DNA from: Minisyncoccota bacterium
GTDB lineage: Bacteria; Patescibacteriota; Minisyncoccia; Minisyncoccales; Minisyncoccaceae
Direction: 5' to 3'
DNA: 12,485 nt
Assembly (NCBI GenBank): GCA_028711945.1
Contig: JAQTRG010000009.1
Coordinates: 1 to 12,485 of the forward strand
Of the stretch, positions 1 through 6,244 are shown in pieces. Below the pieces are notes generated by a model, which worked only from the letters and a program-made list of their open reading frames with translations, did no database searches and had not been told where the DNA came from. Position numbers and translations under genes: made by a program. Within the stretch, counting starts at the first letter, position 1. Every line of letters begins with the position of its first letter.

Positions 1-151
1 CATCTAGCACGTTTTTAACTTCCTTTAAATCACTTAAAATTTCAACAATGTAGGGTAAAATTTTAAGCTTTGACCCAGCATACTTTATCCCTTCTGTTCT
101 GGGCGTTGTTAAAATCGTTTTGCCATATATATTTAATTGTTGATTAATCAT
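1..151 (-). CDS. DNA adenine methyltransferase, D12 class (N-terminal fragment, runs off the window)
   Basis: Only the first 50 residues are present; the frame continues past base 1. The ATG at 151-149 overlaps the TGA of the upstream gene in an ATGA arrangement, which implies translational coupling. Near residues 22-34 the fragment reads GIKYAGSKLKILP, and it ends in VKNVLD. From family knowledge, D12-class (Dam/FokI-type) N6-adenine methyltransferases begin with a [YF]xG(S/G)K segment that binds S-adenosylmethionine, soon followed by a D-G-F-x-G-type motif; the window ends just before that point. It would methylate adenine in a specific DNA site and protect it from the partner nuclease. No Shine-Dalgarno is visible, so it probably depends on re-initiation. 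The family call is fairly firm; specificity cannot be read. Confidence 0.72.
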   Translation of the reverse strand, partial: MINQQLNIYGKTILTTPRTEGIKYAGSKLKILPYIVEILSDLKEVKNVLD

Positions 152-1011
152 AAAGCTTTTAATCTATCAATATCTTTTTGCAATATCTCATTTGCTACTT
201 TGTGCCCTTGCTCAGAACTATTTAATGCAAGTCTAAATAACCTTACAAGAGTGATATTGTGAGAATAATCTATCCAACCATTTGTGAGTGAATCGAAATA
301 AGAAATAGCATTTTTTGTGTGCGTCCAAAGGCCACGCTGCAATGCATTTGCAGATGCACCACCATATCTAACTTCGCAAATATAATTACTATTCTTATCA
401 ACAAACATAAAAATTGGATGTGCTCTACCTTTTCCAGGGATAACACTTTTTGATGCAACGTCAAATCTTTGATTTTTCCCAACATAAACTATCCTGCAGG
501 TTTTACTAATCGCTTTTTTGTGATCAAAAATCATTATATTGCATCGTTGTTTTTTTTCATCGTAAATAAGTGGCATAACATTGATTCCGTCAAAATCTAC
601 GAATTCCTTAGATTTGAAAATCTTTTTAATTTTCTTTTTATTCGTAATATCCTTGCCTTGTTTTTCAAGAAATGGAAACATTTTCTGATGACTATCTGTC
701 GAAAGCTGAAGAGGTCCATCGCCGTATGCTTTTAAACTTAATGGAAATTTTATTTTTGTAATTTCATTTATAATTACAATGTCTTCTTCATGTTCTTTTG
801 CTCTGAATAAGTCTTTTCCTACATGGATGCTTTTATAGTCATACATAAATTGATTAATAAACTCAACCATTCCAATTTCCGCCAAATCGCCATGCGTTTT
901 ATTTCCTATCAACCGCATTGTAAAAATGTTTGACAAAGTATTTATAACTAGATGCTTATTCTTACTTGCTAATAATTTGAATCTGTTTTTGAAATCGTCG
1001 TATATTGTCAT
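148..1011 (-). CDS. Putative type II restriction endonuclease partner of the adjacent adenine methyltransferase
   Basis: A 287-residue soluble protein with no signal peptide or membrane segment. I cannot assign it to a named endonuclease family from sequence alone. The main argument is context: its TGA overlaps by 4 bases the ATG of a D12 adenine methyltransferase. Possible PD-(D/E)xK-like elements are a helix with Glu45 and Glu50 (GDLAEIGMVEFI), acidic Glu75-Glu76-Asp77 leading into a hydrophobic strand, and a strand with Lys94 followed by a polar segment (SLKAYGDGPLQLSTD, 92-106). A second conserved-looking block is ICEVRYGG plus ANALQRGLWTHT (211-232), which could be a DNA-binding or structural core. 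The usual second acidic residue two before the catalytic Lys is Ser92 here, so the active-site assignment is uncertain. The gene is clearly AT-rich. Placing the nuclease before the methyltransferase is the riskier order for the host. Alternatives are another nuclease or a DNA-binding accessory protein. Confidence 0.55.
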   Translation of the reverse strand: MTIYDDFKNRFKLLASKNKHLVINTLSNIFTMRLIGNKTHGDLAEIGMVEFINQFMYDYKSIHVGKDLFRAKEHEEDIVIINEITKIKFPLSLKAYGDGPLQLSTDSHQKMFPFLEKQGKDITNKKKIKKIFKSKEFVDFDGINVMPLIYDEKKQRCNIMIFDHKKAISKTCRIVYVGKNQRFDVASKSVIPGKGRAHPIFMFVDKNSNYICEVRYGGASANALQRGLWTHTKNAISYFDSLTNGWIDYSHNITLVRLFRLALNSSEQGHKVANEILQKDIDRLKAL

Positions 1012-1017
1012 GATTTT

Positions 1018-1023
1018 ATTATA
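1018..1023 (-). promoter_or_regulatory. Candidate -10 box of the endonuclease gene, 6 nt from the ATG
   Basis: A perfect TATAAT reads on the minus strand from 1023 to 1018, followed by AAAATC and then ATG at 1011. No good -35 is found 16-18 nt upstream (TAGCCT is the 17-nt option). If used, transcription would start at or beside the start codon, giving a leaderless message. No clear Shine-Dalgarno precedes the ATG. Confidence 0.4.
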
Positions 1024-1034
1024 TCTCTAAAAAT

Positions 1035-1065
1035 AAAAAAAGGCTAATATATTACCGCTATATTA
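1035..1065 (-). terminator. AT-rich hairpin followed by a T-run; weak terminator or operator candidate
   Basis: On the minus strand TAATATA (1065-1059) and TATATTA (1051-1045) pair around the loop GCGGTAA, followed by GCC and seven T (1041-1035). It lies after the 106-residue gene and before the endonuclease gene. It could end the long secE-to-106-residue transcript, although a 7-bp all-A/T stem is weak. As a dyad just upstream of the endonuclease -10 box it could also be an operator. Confidence 0.35.
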
Positions 1066-1117
1066 AAGTCAGATATAATATTGCCAGATGATTCAAATTT
1101 GTTAATTTTTTCTAATT

Positions 1118-1438
1118 TTAGATGAAATTAAGAGCCATGAATACACAAATAAAACCCATCAACGTAAGACCCAACATAAAGATAACATCTACTCTTTTTT
1201 CTAATAAGAATCTTCTTTCTGAATCTTTTGTCTTCATTGCTATATAAGAAGATACGCAAGCGACAAGGAAGATAAGAGCATCTGCTGCCGTTATTTCATC
1301 TACTATCGTTTTCCTAACGCTAATAAAATTTATTATACCGATAACAGTAAAACATACTCCAATCATAGCGGAAGATACCGAAAAAACATGAATGGCGATA
1401 TTTGACTCTTGTTTTTCTAAAAAATTTTCTTGTTCCAT
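1118..1438 (-). CDS. Small multi-pass membrane protein of unknown function
   Basis: A 106-residue protein whose family I do not recognise. It opens with a short charged segment (MEQENFLEKQES) and then shows three hydrophobic segments at about 16-39, 51-69 and 83-105, separated by short loops rich in Lys, Arg, Glu and Asp (RKTIVDE; KTKDSERR). It is almost certainly in the cytoplasmic membrane. There is no signal-cleavage site, no catalytic motif and no conserved Cys or His cluster. It starts 14 nt after the gatB stop, so it is probably the last gene of that transcript. Its position beside a putative R-M module leaves open whether it belongs to the housekeeping operon or the accessory region. 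Only a weak purine stretch (GAAAC) precedes the ATG. Confidence 0.75.
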   Translation of the reverse strand: MEQENFLEKQESNIAIHVFSVSSAMIGVCFTVIGIINFISVRKTIVDEITAADALIFLVACVSSYIAMKTKDSERRFLLEKRVDVIFMLGLTLMGFICVFMALNFI

Positions 1439-1452
1439 GTTTCAATTCGAAA

Positions 1453-2943
1453 CTAATTATCCAATTCTTTCTTCAACATCTCTCCCACTGATTGAGGATT
1501 AGCCTTTCCTTTTGATGCAGCCATAATCTGTCCAACAAGGAAGGTAAAAGAGTTCTGCTTTCCTGCTTTATAATCTTCAACTGCTTTAGGATTCTTAGCT
1601 AATACATCTTTAATGATTCCTTCTACTTCCCCACTGTCTGTCATTTGACTTAGTCCTTTCTCTTCAACAATGCTTGAAGGATCTCCATGAGTCTTGTACA
1701 TCTCTTCTAAAACCATCTTAGCTGTTTTGCTAGATAACTCTCCGCTACCTATCATACAGATAAACTCTCCAAAGTTCTCAGGAGTGATAATACTTTCAAG
1801 TAATGCTGTGTTGTATTCTTTTCCTTTCAATAATTCGTCATTCTTAAACATTGCTTGAAAATCAACTGACAAGTAGTTAGAACAAATCTTAACATAATCA
1901 AAGTCTTCATTCATTTTGCACTCCTTGTCATCACACCAGCAATTCAATTCTGAGACTATCTTTTCAAAATAATTACCCATCACAATATCTTTAACAAAGA
2001 ATTCAATACTTTTGTCATCAAGCTTGTATTCTTCTTTAAACCTTATTCTCTTTTCTTCTGGCAGTTCTGGCATATGTTTTTGTATATTAATAATTATATT
2101 TTCATTAACATTAATAGGTGGCAAATCAGGCTCAGGAAAATACCTGTATTCAAAAGCATCTTCCTTGCTTCTTTGCTCCATTGTTATTTGTTTTGTATCA
2201 TGCCAGCCTCTTGTTTCTTGAACCACAGAACCACCGCTCTCTAGTATTTCAGCTTGTCTTTTAATCTCAAACTCAATTGATTTCTCAACAACTCTAAAAG
2301 AATTCAAGTTCTTAATCTCAACCTTAGTTCCCCAAGCATCTGTTTTACTAATCGATATATTAACCTCACATCTCATCTGTCCTTTTTCCATATCAGCATC
2401 AGAAACATCTAGATATCTTAAGATTAATTGCAATTCTTGAGCAAACTTCTTTGCTTCTTCAGATGAATTGATATCAGCTTCTGTTACTAATTCCATTAAA
2501 GGAACTCCTGCACGATTAAAATCAACTAAACTAGAATTACTAGAATGACCAAGTCTTCCTGTATCTTCTTCCATATGTATTCTATTAATTCTAATTTTCT
2601 TTGTAGTTCCATCATCTAAATTAATATCTAAATATCCATTCTTGCATAGAGGTAAATCATATTGGGATATTTGATAGCCTTTTGGAAGATCAGGATAGAA
2701 ATAACTCTTTCTATCAAACTTAGAATGTTTAGCTATTTCACAATTCAAAGCTAAACCAACCAATATCAACTTATTAATCGCTTCTTCATTAATCACGGGC
2801 AATGTTCCTGGATGCCCAGTACAGATAGGACAGATATTAGTATTAGGAATCTTTTCATTAGGATCATTTAAACAAGAACAAAACATCTTAGACTTAGTCT
2901 TGCCTTCAAAGTGTATTTCTAATCCTATCGTTGTCTTGTACAT
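1453..2943 (-). CDS. gatB: Aspartyl/glutamyl-tRNA(Asn/Gln) amidotransferase subunit B
   Basis: GatB is the tRNA-binding kinase subunit of GatCAB. The complex activates Glu-tRNA(Gln) and/or Asp-tRNA(Asn) with ATP and amidates it with ammonia from GatA, in the cytoplasm. The 496-residue length is normal. The N-terminus carries TIGLEIHFEGKTKSKMFC, with the zinc-binding cysteines Cys22, Cys24, Cys38 and Cys41 (CPICTGHPGTLPV). The core has HMEEDTGR (123-130) and the family signature DFNRAGVPLMELVTE (141-155). The C-terminal part (about 375-496) is the helical tail with the YqeY-like tRNA-binding domain, ending in a QIMAASKGKANP-type motif. Neither gatA nor gatC is in the window. The start lies 1 nt after the deoC stop (TAACATG). 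Its presence implies indirect synthesis of Gln-tRNA and/or Asn-tRNA. Confidence 0.97.
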   Translation of the reverse strand: MYKTTIGLEIHFEGKTKSKMFCSCLNDPNEKIPNTNICPICTGHPGTLPVINEEAINKLILVGLALNCEIAKHSKFDRKSYFYPDLPKGYQISQYDLPLCKNGYLDINLDDGTTKKIRINRIHMEEDTGRLGHSSNSSLVDFNRAGVPLMELVTEADINSSEEAKKFAQELQLILRYLDVSDADMEKGQMRCEVNISISKTDAWGTKVEIKNLNSFRVVEKSIEFEIKRQAEILESGGSVVQETRGWHDTKQITMEQRSKEDAFEYRYFPEPDLPPINVNENIIINIQKHMPELPEEKRIRFKEEYKLDDKSIEFFVKDIVMGNYFEKIVSELNCWCDDKECKMNEDFDYVKICSNYLSVDFQAMFKNDELLKGKEYNTALLESIITPENFGEFICMIGSGELSSKTAKMVLEEMYKTHGDPSSIVEEKGLSQMTDSGEVEGIIKDVLAKNPKAVEDYKAGKQNSFTFLVGQIMAASKGKANPQSVGEMLKKELDN

Positions 2944-2944
2944 G

Positions 2945-3598
2945 TTATTTCTTTAATTCTTTCATTATCTTAACTCCAGATGATGAGCCTATTATATCAG
3001 CCCCTGCTTTAATCATTTCCTTAACATCCTTAAGGGTTTGAACCTTGCCAGAAGCCTTTATTTTAAGTCCTGGAGCGTTCTCCCTCATTATCATTAGATG
3101 AACAGCTTTCTCAGCCATTTCCCTGTTTTCTAAAGGGTCTTTGTCAGTAGCTGTTTTAACACAAAATGCTCCTGCTTTTAAAACGATAGCAGATACTCTA
3201 GCAATTTCTTCATCAGTCAAATACCCACTACCAATGATTACTTTAGTAGGAAGTATCTTGCATAATTCTTTTAAATCTTTTTCAACCTTCCCCCATCTTT
3301 CATGCTTTACATCAGGAACATTAACAACGATATCTAAATCATCTGCTCCATCTTTCTTAGCCTTATTAGCTAACTTAACTCTTTCTTCGTGGAGAGAGTC
3401 TCCAATTGGGTCATCAATCATAACAACTGTTTTGATTCCTGTTCCTTTTAATAAACCACTAACTAACTTAACCCATTTCAATCTAACGCAAACTCCCCTA
3501 AATTGATATTCTTTAGCTTCTCTGCAAAGTTTAATAATATCTTCTTTATTAGCACTTAGCCCTATATTTGTGTGATCAATGTATTCGTTAATCTTCAT
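2945..3598 (-). CDS. deoC: Deoxyribose-phosphate aldolase
   Basis: DeoC cleaves 2-deoxy-D-ribose 5-phosphate to glyceraldehyde 3-phosphate and acetaldehyde, a cytoplasmic class I aldolase reaction that recovers carbon from deoxynucleosides. The length of 217 residues fits the family. Visible landmarks are IDHT near the start, VVMIDDPIGDS (58-68), GADDLDIVVNV (84-94, with the catalytic Asp most likely Asp89), AFCVKTAT (144-151, Schiff-base Lys148) and the second active-site Lys181 in KIKASGKV. The end is GSSSGVKIM. Two places differ from the E. coli enzyme: the phosphate-contacting TSTG is TATD here, and PAGGVR is ASGKV. The ATG overlaps the tmk stop by 4 bases (ATGA). The neighbouring genes also act on deoxynucleotides. 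Confidence 0.95.
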   Translation of the reverse strand: MKINEYIDHTNIGLSANKEDIIKLCREAKEYQFRGVCVRLKWVKLVSGLLKGTGIKTVVMIDDPIGDSLHEERVKLANKAKKDGADDLDIVVNVPDVKHERWGKVEKDLKELCKILPTKVIIGSGYLTDEEIARVSAIVLKAGAFCVKTATDKDPLENREMAEKAVHLMIMRENAPGLKIKASGKVQTLKDVKEMIKAGADIIGSSSGVKIMKELKK

Positions 3599-4218
3599 AT
3601 TCCTAATCTTTTATTAATTACTTTTAACATCTCATTAAATACTGCTTCAATTGGTTTCTCTCCATCAATTACTTCCCAATCGCAGAAAACATTATTCTTA
3701 CTAAATTCTTCATATTTTTGATAAAGAGAATCTAAGAATTTCTTGTCTTTCTCGTGCCTATCCAAATCATTTATTCCTTTTTGCTTTACTTTTCTTTTGA
3801 ATGACTCTTCTGGCGATATTCTTATATAAATAACTAAATCTGGTTTTTTAAGATTGAATGTTTTAAACAATTCTAATGTTTTTTTACAATCAAAACCATT
3901 AATATGCTGATAGATAAGAGTTCCTGCAAAATACCTGTCAGCAATTACTATTTTACCACTTTCTAAACTATTTTCCAAAAGCTCCTTATCCTTCATAAAA
4001 TCAGCAAGAAAAAGAAGGACTTGGCTTTGAACATTCAATTCAAATTTTTTGTGTAGCCATTGATCAATCAAATCTCCAATCGGAAAACCATATTCAGGAT
4101 ATTTCTTAACAATAACTTCGTATTTCTGTAATAAAAAATCAGACAATAACTTTGTCTGAGTTCCTTTTCCACAGCCTTCAATCCCTTCTATTACAATGAA
4201 TTTGCCTGGAGTGTTCAT
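3595..4218 (-). CDS. tmk: Thymidylate kinase (dTMP kinase)
   Basis: Tmk phosphorylates dTMP to dTDP with ATP, an essential step to dTTP. The length of 207 residues is typical. The P-loop is GIEGCGKGT (12-20), dTMP-site residues lie in KYPEYG (39-44), and the DRY motif is Asp94-Arg95-Tyr96 (VIADRYFAGTLIYQ). A charged LID segment follows at about 141-156 (KRKVKQKG, DLDRHEKD). No Shine-Dalgarno precedes the ATG, but a good -10 box lies 6 nt before it. The stop overlaps the deoC start. With dcd directly upstream, the two genes cover successive parts of the dCTP/dUMP/dTMP/dTDP route, although thymidylate synthase is not in this window. Confidence 0.95.
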   Translation of the reverse strand: MNTPGKFIVIEGIEGCGKGTQTKLLSDFLLQKYEVIVKKYPEYGFPIGDLIDQWLHKKFELNVQSQVLLFLADFMKDKELLENSLESGKIVIADRYFAGTLIYQHINGFDCKKTLELFKTFNLKKPDLVIYIRISPEESFKRKVKQKGINDLDRHEKDKKFLDSLYQKYEEFSKNNVFCDWEVIDGEKPIEAVFNEMLKVINKRLGI

Positions 4219-4224
4219 GCGTCA

Positions 4225-4254
4225 ATTATACAACATTCCCTAATTATTTTCCAA
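4225..4254 (-). promoter_or_regulatory. Candidate internal promoter before tmk (leaderless type)
   Basis: On the minus strand TTGGAA (4254-4249), an 18-nt spacer and a perfect TATAAT (4230-4225) are followed by TGACGC and the tmk ATG at 4218. The predicted start of transcription falls at or next to the A of the ATG. It overlaps the last codons and stop of dcd. The 21-nt dcd-tmk gap is the widest inside this operon before gatB, which agrees with a separate promoter. Confidence 0.45.
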
Positions 4255-4806
4255 TTTTGATTCTTGAGGATGCTCTGCATTAACATACTTAGCACCTTTC
4301 TTCTTATAGTATGGCTTCATTGTTGGAGATGATAACACTTCAAACACTAGTTGGCATATTCTTGTACCAGAATATAATAATACTGGAATCATTCCAATGT
4401 TTTCCATTTCTAATACTATTTTTCCCTTAAATCCTGGATCAATATGTCCTGCTGTAGAGTGAATTACTATCCCTAATCTTCCCAAAGAAGACCTACCGTC
4501 AATTCTTGCTGCTACATCATCAGGAAGAAAAACTGTTTCAGCGGTTACTCCCAACACAAATTCACCTGGGTGAAAGATAAAGGGCTCTCCATCTGCTATC
4601 TTAACTGTCCTTGTCATGCCTTTAAAACTTTCAGGATCTCTAGTGTCAATAAAAGGTTTTTTAGTATGTTCAAAAATCATGAACTCATCACCTAGTCTCA
4701 AATCTAAAGAAGCCGAACCCAATTGTTCTTCTAGGTTTGGCTTCGGATCAATCTGAATCTTATTTTCTTCAAGTAGTTTTTGAATTTCTCTGTCTGATAA
4801 AATCAT
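4240..4806 (-). CDS. dcd: dCTP deaminase, probably the bifunctional dCTP deaminase/dUTPase type
   Basis: Dcd deaminates dCTP in the cytoplasm; bifunctional members also hydrolyse the product to dUMP. I choose the ATG at 4806 (188 residues, MILSDREI) because Dcd proteins begin this way and it sits 1 nt after the rplK stop (TAAAATG). A TTG six codons upstream has its purine run directly against it and is a poor start. Landmarks are FHPGEFVLGVT (78-88), GRSSLGRLGIVIHSTAGHID (104-123), DPGFKG and the catalytic Glu133 in KIVLEMEN. The Ala119-Gly120 pair after HST matches the Mycobacterium tuberculosis bifunctional enzyme rather than the E. coli deaminase, which has Ala-His there. That reading is inference from a few residues. 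A monofunctional deaminase with a separate dUTPase remains possible. Confidence 0.93.
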   Translation of the reverse strand: MILSDREIQKLLEENKIQIDPKPNLEEQLGSASLDLRLGDEFMIFEHTKKPFIDTRDPESFKGMTRTVKIADGEPFIFHPGEFVLGVTAETVFLPDDVAARIDGRSSLGRLGIVIHSTAGHIDPGFKGKIVLEMENIGMIPVLLYSGTRICQLVFEVLSSPTMKPYYKKKGAKYVNAEHPQESKLENN

Positions 4807-4807
4807 T

Positions 4808-5233
4808 TTAATCAATGACTTCAACTCCCAATGATTTGGCTGTTCCTTCCATAGTTCTCATAGCCTGACCCATGTCTCTTGTGTTTAAGTCTGACATTTT
4901 TCTTTTAGCAACTTCTTCAAGCTGAGCTCTAGTAATTTTCCCAACCTTCTTTTTGTTGGCTTCACCAGAACCTTTTTCAAGGCCAATAGCAGCTTTAATT
5001 AATTGAGATGCTGGAGGTTCGTGCAGAATATATGTATATGTTCTATCTTCAAAAACAGTAATATCAATAGGAATTTTAAAATTTCCTTTTTCTCTTGTTG
5101 CCTCATTAAACTTCTGACAGAATTCTGCAATGTTTACACCTTGAGATGCCAAAGCTGGACCTACTGGAGGTGCTGGATTAGCTTTCCCTGCTTGAATATG
5201 TAATTTTACTATTGCTTTTACTTTCTTTGCCAT
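4808..5233 (-). CDS. rplK: 50S ribosomal protein L11
   Basis: L11 binds 23S rRNA at the GTPase-associated centre and forms the base of the L7/L12 stalk. The length of 141 residues is standard. The N-terminal domain has the Pro-rich hinge NPAPPVGPALASQGVNI (19-35), then FNEAT and IPIDITVFEDRTY. The C-terminal rRNA-binding domain has PPASQLIKAA, VGKITRAQLEEVAKRKM and the DLNTRD, TMEGTAKSLG ending. It starts 2 nt after nusG, in the usual secE-nusG-rplK order. Unusually, rplA (L1) does not follow; dcd starts 1 nt after the stop. Confidence 0.98.
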   Translation of the reverse strand: MAKKVKAIVKLHIQAGKANPAPPVGPALASQGVNIAEFCQKFNEATREKGNFKIPIDITVFEDRTYTYILHEPPASQLIKAAIGLEKGSGEANKKKVGKITRAQLEEVAKRKMSDLNTRDMGQAMRTMEGTAKSLGVEVID

Positions 5234-5235
5234 AT

Positions 5236-5781
5236 TTATATCTTCTTAATTTGTAATGAATCTAGTTCTAGTGGAGTATCTCTCCCGAACATATTTATCA
5301 AGACCTTTACTTTTCCTTTTTCTTTATCTATTCCTGAAACCTTACCATCAGAATCCTTAAATGGACCATCTGTAATTTTAACAGCATCTCCTTTCTTAAA
5401 GTCAATGTTGTATTTAGGTTCTTCTGTGTCAGTTCTTTTTAATAATAAAAGCATTTCATCTAATGATACCGGCAATGGAACTGTTCCTGATCCAACAAAT
5501 CCAGTTACATTAGGAGTATTTCTAACTACATACCAAGAATCATCAGTTACAATCATTTCTACAAGTACATATCCAGGATATAGTTTTTCTTCAATCGTTT
5601 TCTTCTTTCCGTTTCTAATTTTAATCTTTTTCTCTTTAGGAACCATGACATTAAATATCTTGTCTTCCATGCCCAAAGACTCGATTCTTTGTGTAAGACT
5701 CTTGGCTACTGCATCTTCATACCCTGAATAAGTATGAAGAACATACCATCTTTTTTCATTTGTTATTTGTTGTTTTGACAT
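5236..5781 (-). CDS. nusG: Transcription termination/antitermination factor NusG
   Basis: NusG binds RNA polymerase, increases processivity and links transcription with Rho or with the ribosome through S10. The length of 181 residues is normal. The NGN domain spans about 10-112, with RWYVLHTYSGYED at its start, LYPGYVLVEM (67-76), and the NTPNVTGFVG strand-turn (88-97). A linker leads to a C-terminal KOW domain (about 128-163): FKKGDAVKITDGPFKD, then GKVSGIDKEKGKVKVLI and MFGRDTPLELD. It starts 3 nt after the secE stop (TAAAACATG) and ends 2 nt before rplK. Start choice is simple: MSKQQITNEKRWYVLHTY has the usual short lead before the conserved strand. Confidence 0.98.
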   Translation of the reverse strand: MSKQQITNEKRWYVLHTYSGYEDAVAKSLTQRIESLGMEDKIFNVMVPKEKKIKIRNGKKKTIEEKLYPGYVLVEMIVTDDSWYVVRNTPNVTGFVGSGTVPLPVSLDEMLLLLKRTDTEEPKYNIDFKKGDAVKITDGPFKDSDGKVSGIDKEKGKVKVLINMFGRDTPLELDSLQIKKI

Positions 5782-5784
5782 GTT

Positions 5785-5976
5785 TTAGAATACAAACTTA
5801 TTCAAAAGATACATATACAATAAATCCCACAAACCCAAAAATGCGGCTACAATTACGCAAATACCGATAACAATTATTGTATATTTTATGGTTTCTTGCC
5901 TGGTTGGCCAAGTGATTTTTTTCATTTCCAAGATGGCTCCAGCTAAGAAACCTGTTAGCATATTTGAAGATTTCAT
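5785..5976 (-). CDS. secE: Preprotein translocase subunit SecE
   Basis: SecE clamps the SecY channel in the cytoplasmic membrane and is required for protein export. At 63 residues it is the short single-span form found in most bacteria outside the gamma-proteobacteria. It has an amphipathic helix at about 5-20, the conserved hinge EMKKITWPTRQE (17-28), and one membrane segment at about 32-58. It heads the secE-nusG-rplK unit. No ribosome-binding site is visible; a promoter with a consensus -35 ends 8 nt before the ATG, so the message may be leaderless. A longer overlapping frame starting at 5980 is a shadow without family motifs. Confidence 0.96.
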   Translation of the reverse strand: MKSSNMLTGFLAGAILEMKKITWPTRQETIKYTIIVIGICVIVAAFLGLWDLLYMYLLNKFVF

Positions 5977-5984
5977 ACATTGTT

Positions 5985-6013
5985 AGATTACCAAAAAAAG
6001 CCTAAAGTGTCAA
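5985..6013 (-). promoter_or_regulatory. Promoter of the secE operon
   Basis: On the minus strand TTGACA (6013-6008, a perfect -35), a 17-nt spacer and TAATCT (5990-5985) preceded by TGG, which gives an extended -10. The ATG of secE is only 8 nt beyond the -10, so the expected transcription start is at the start codon. This is the strongest promoter-like sequence in the window. Confidence 0.6.
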
Positions 6014-6054
6014 TTATTTAAAGAAAATTAAAAAATAGGCACAAACTATTTAAT

Positions 6055-6080
6055 AAAAAATAACGATGATTAGATCGTTA
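6055..6080 (-). terminator. Rho-independent terminator of the 48-residue gene
   Basis: On the minus strand TAACGAT (6080-6074) pairs with ATCGTTA (6067-6061) around a CTAATC loop, followed directly by six T (6060-6055). It lies 11 nt after the stop of the microprotein gene, insulating secE from upstream transcription. Confidence 0.65.
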
Positions 6081-6091
6081 AAATGTAATTC

Positions 6092-6238
6092 TTATGATAA
6101 ACGCCTTTTTTGAATGATTAATTTTGCTCGTCCAATAATATGTGAAATTAATCCTTTCTTATTATCAGGTCTTCTGACCACAATAAACGCAATAGCTCCC
6201 AGCCCAATTAAGGCAATAAGTGCTCCAACTCCAGGCAT
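6092..6238 (-). CDS. 48-residue membrane microprotein of unknown function
   Basis: I find an intact 48-codon frame, ATG at 6238 and TAA at 6094-6092. It has a good ribosome-binding site (AGGTG, 6249-6245) six bases before the ATG, a promoter candidate upstream and a terminator 11 nt downstream, so it looks like a stand-alone gene. Residues 4-21 form one hydrophobic helix rich in Gly and Ala with small residues at regular spacing (VGALIALIGLGAIAFIVV). A basic tail follows (RRPDNKK, then GRAKLIIQKRR), so the positive-inside rule predicts N-out/C-in. I recognise no family. The N-terminal PG-plus-helix-plus-RR resembles the cell-surface sorting tails of larger proteins, but a stop codon lies in frame three codons before the ATG, so no longer protein is encoded here. 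It could be a helix-helix membrane partner or a small regulator; that is speculation. Confidence 0.62.
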   Translation of the reverse strand: MPGVGALIALIGLGAIAFIVVRRPDNKKGLISHIIGRAKLIIQKRRLS

Positions 6239-6244
6239 GTCAAA

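Noticed and set aside
4807..4824. TTG start adding six residues (MKSLIK) to Dcd
   Set aside because: The purine run GGGAG lies directly against the TTG with no spacing, the extra residues overlap the end of rplK, and Dcd proteins normally begin with M-I/L-L-S-D.
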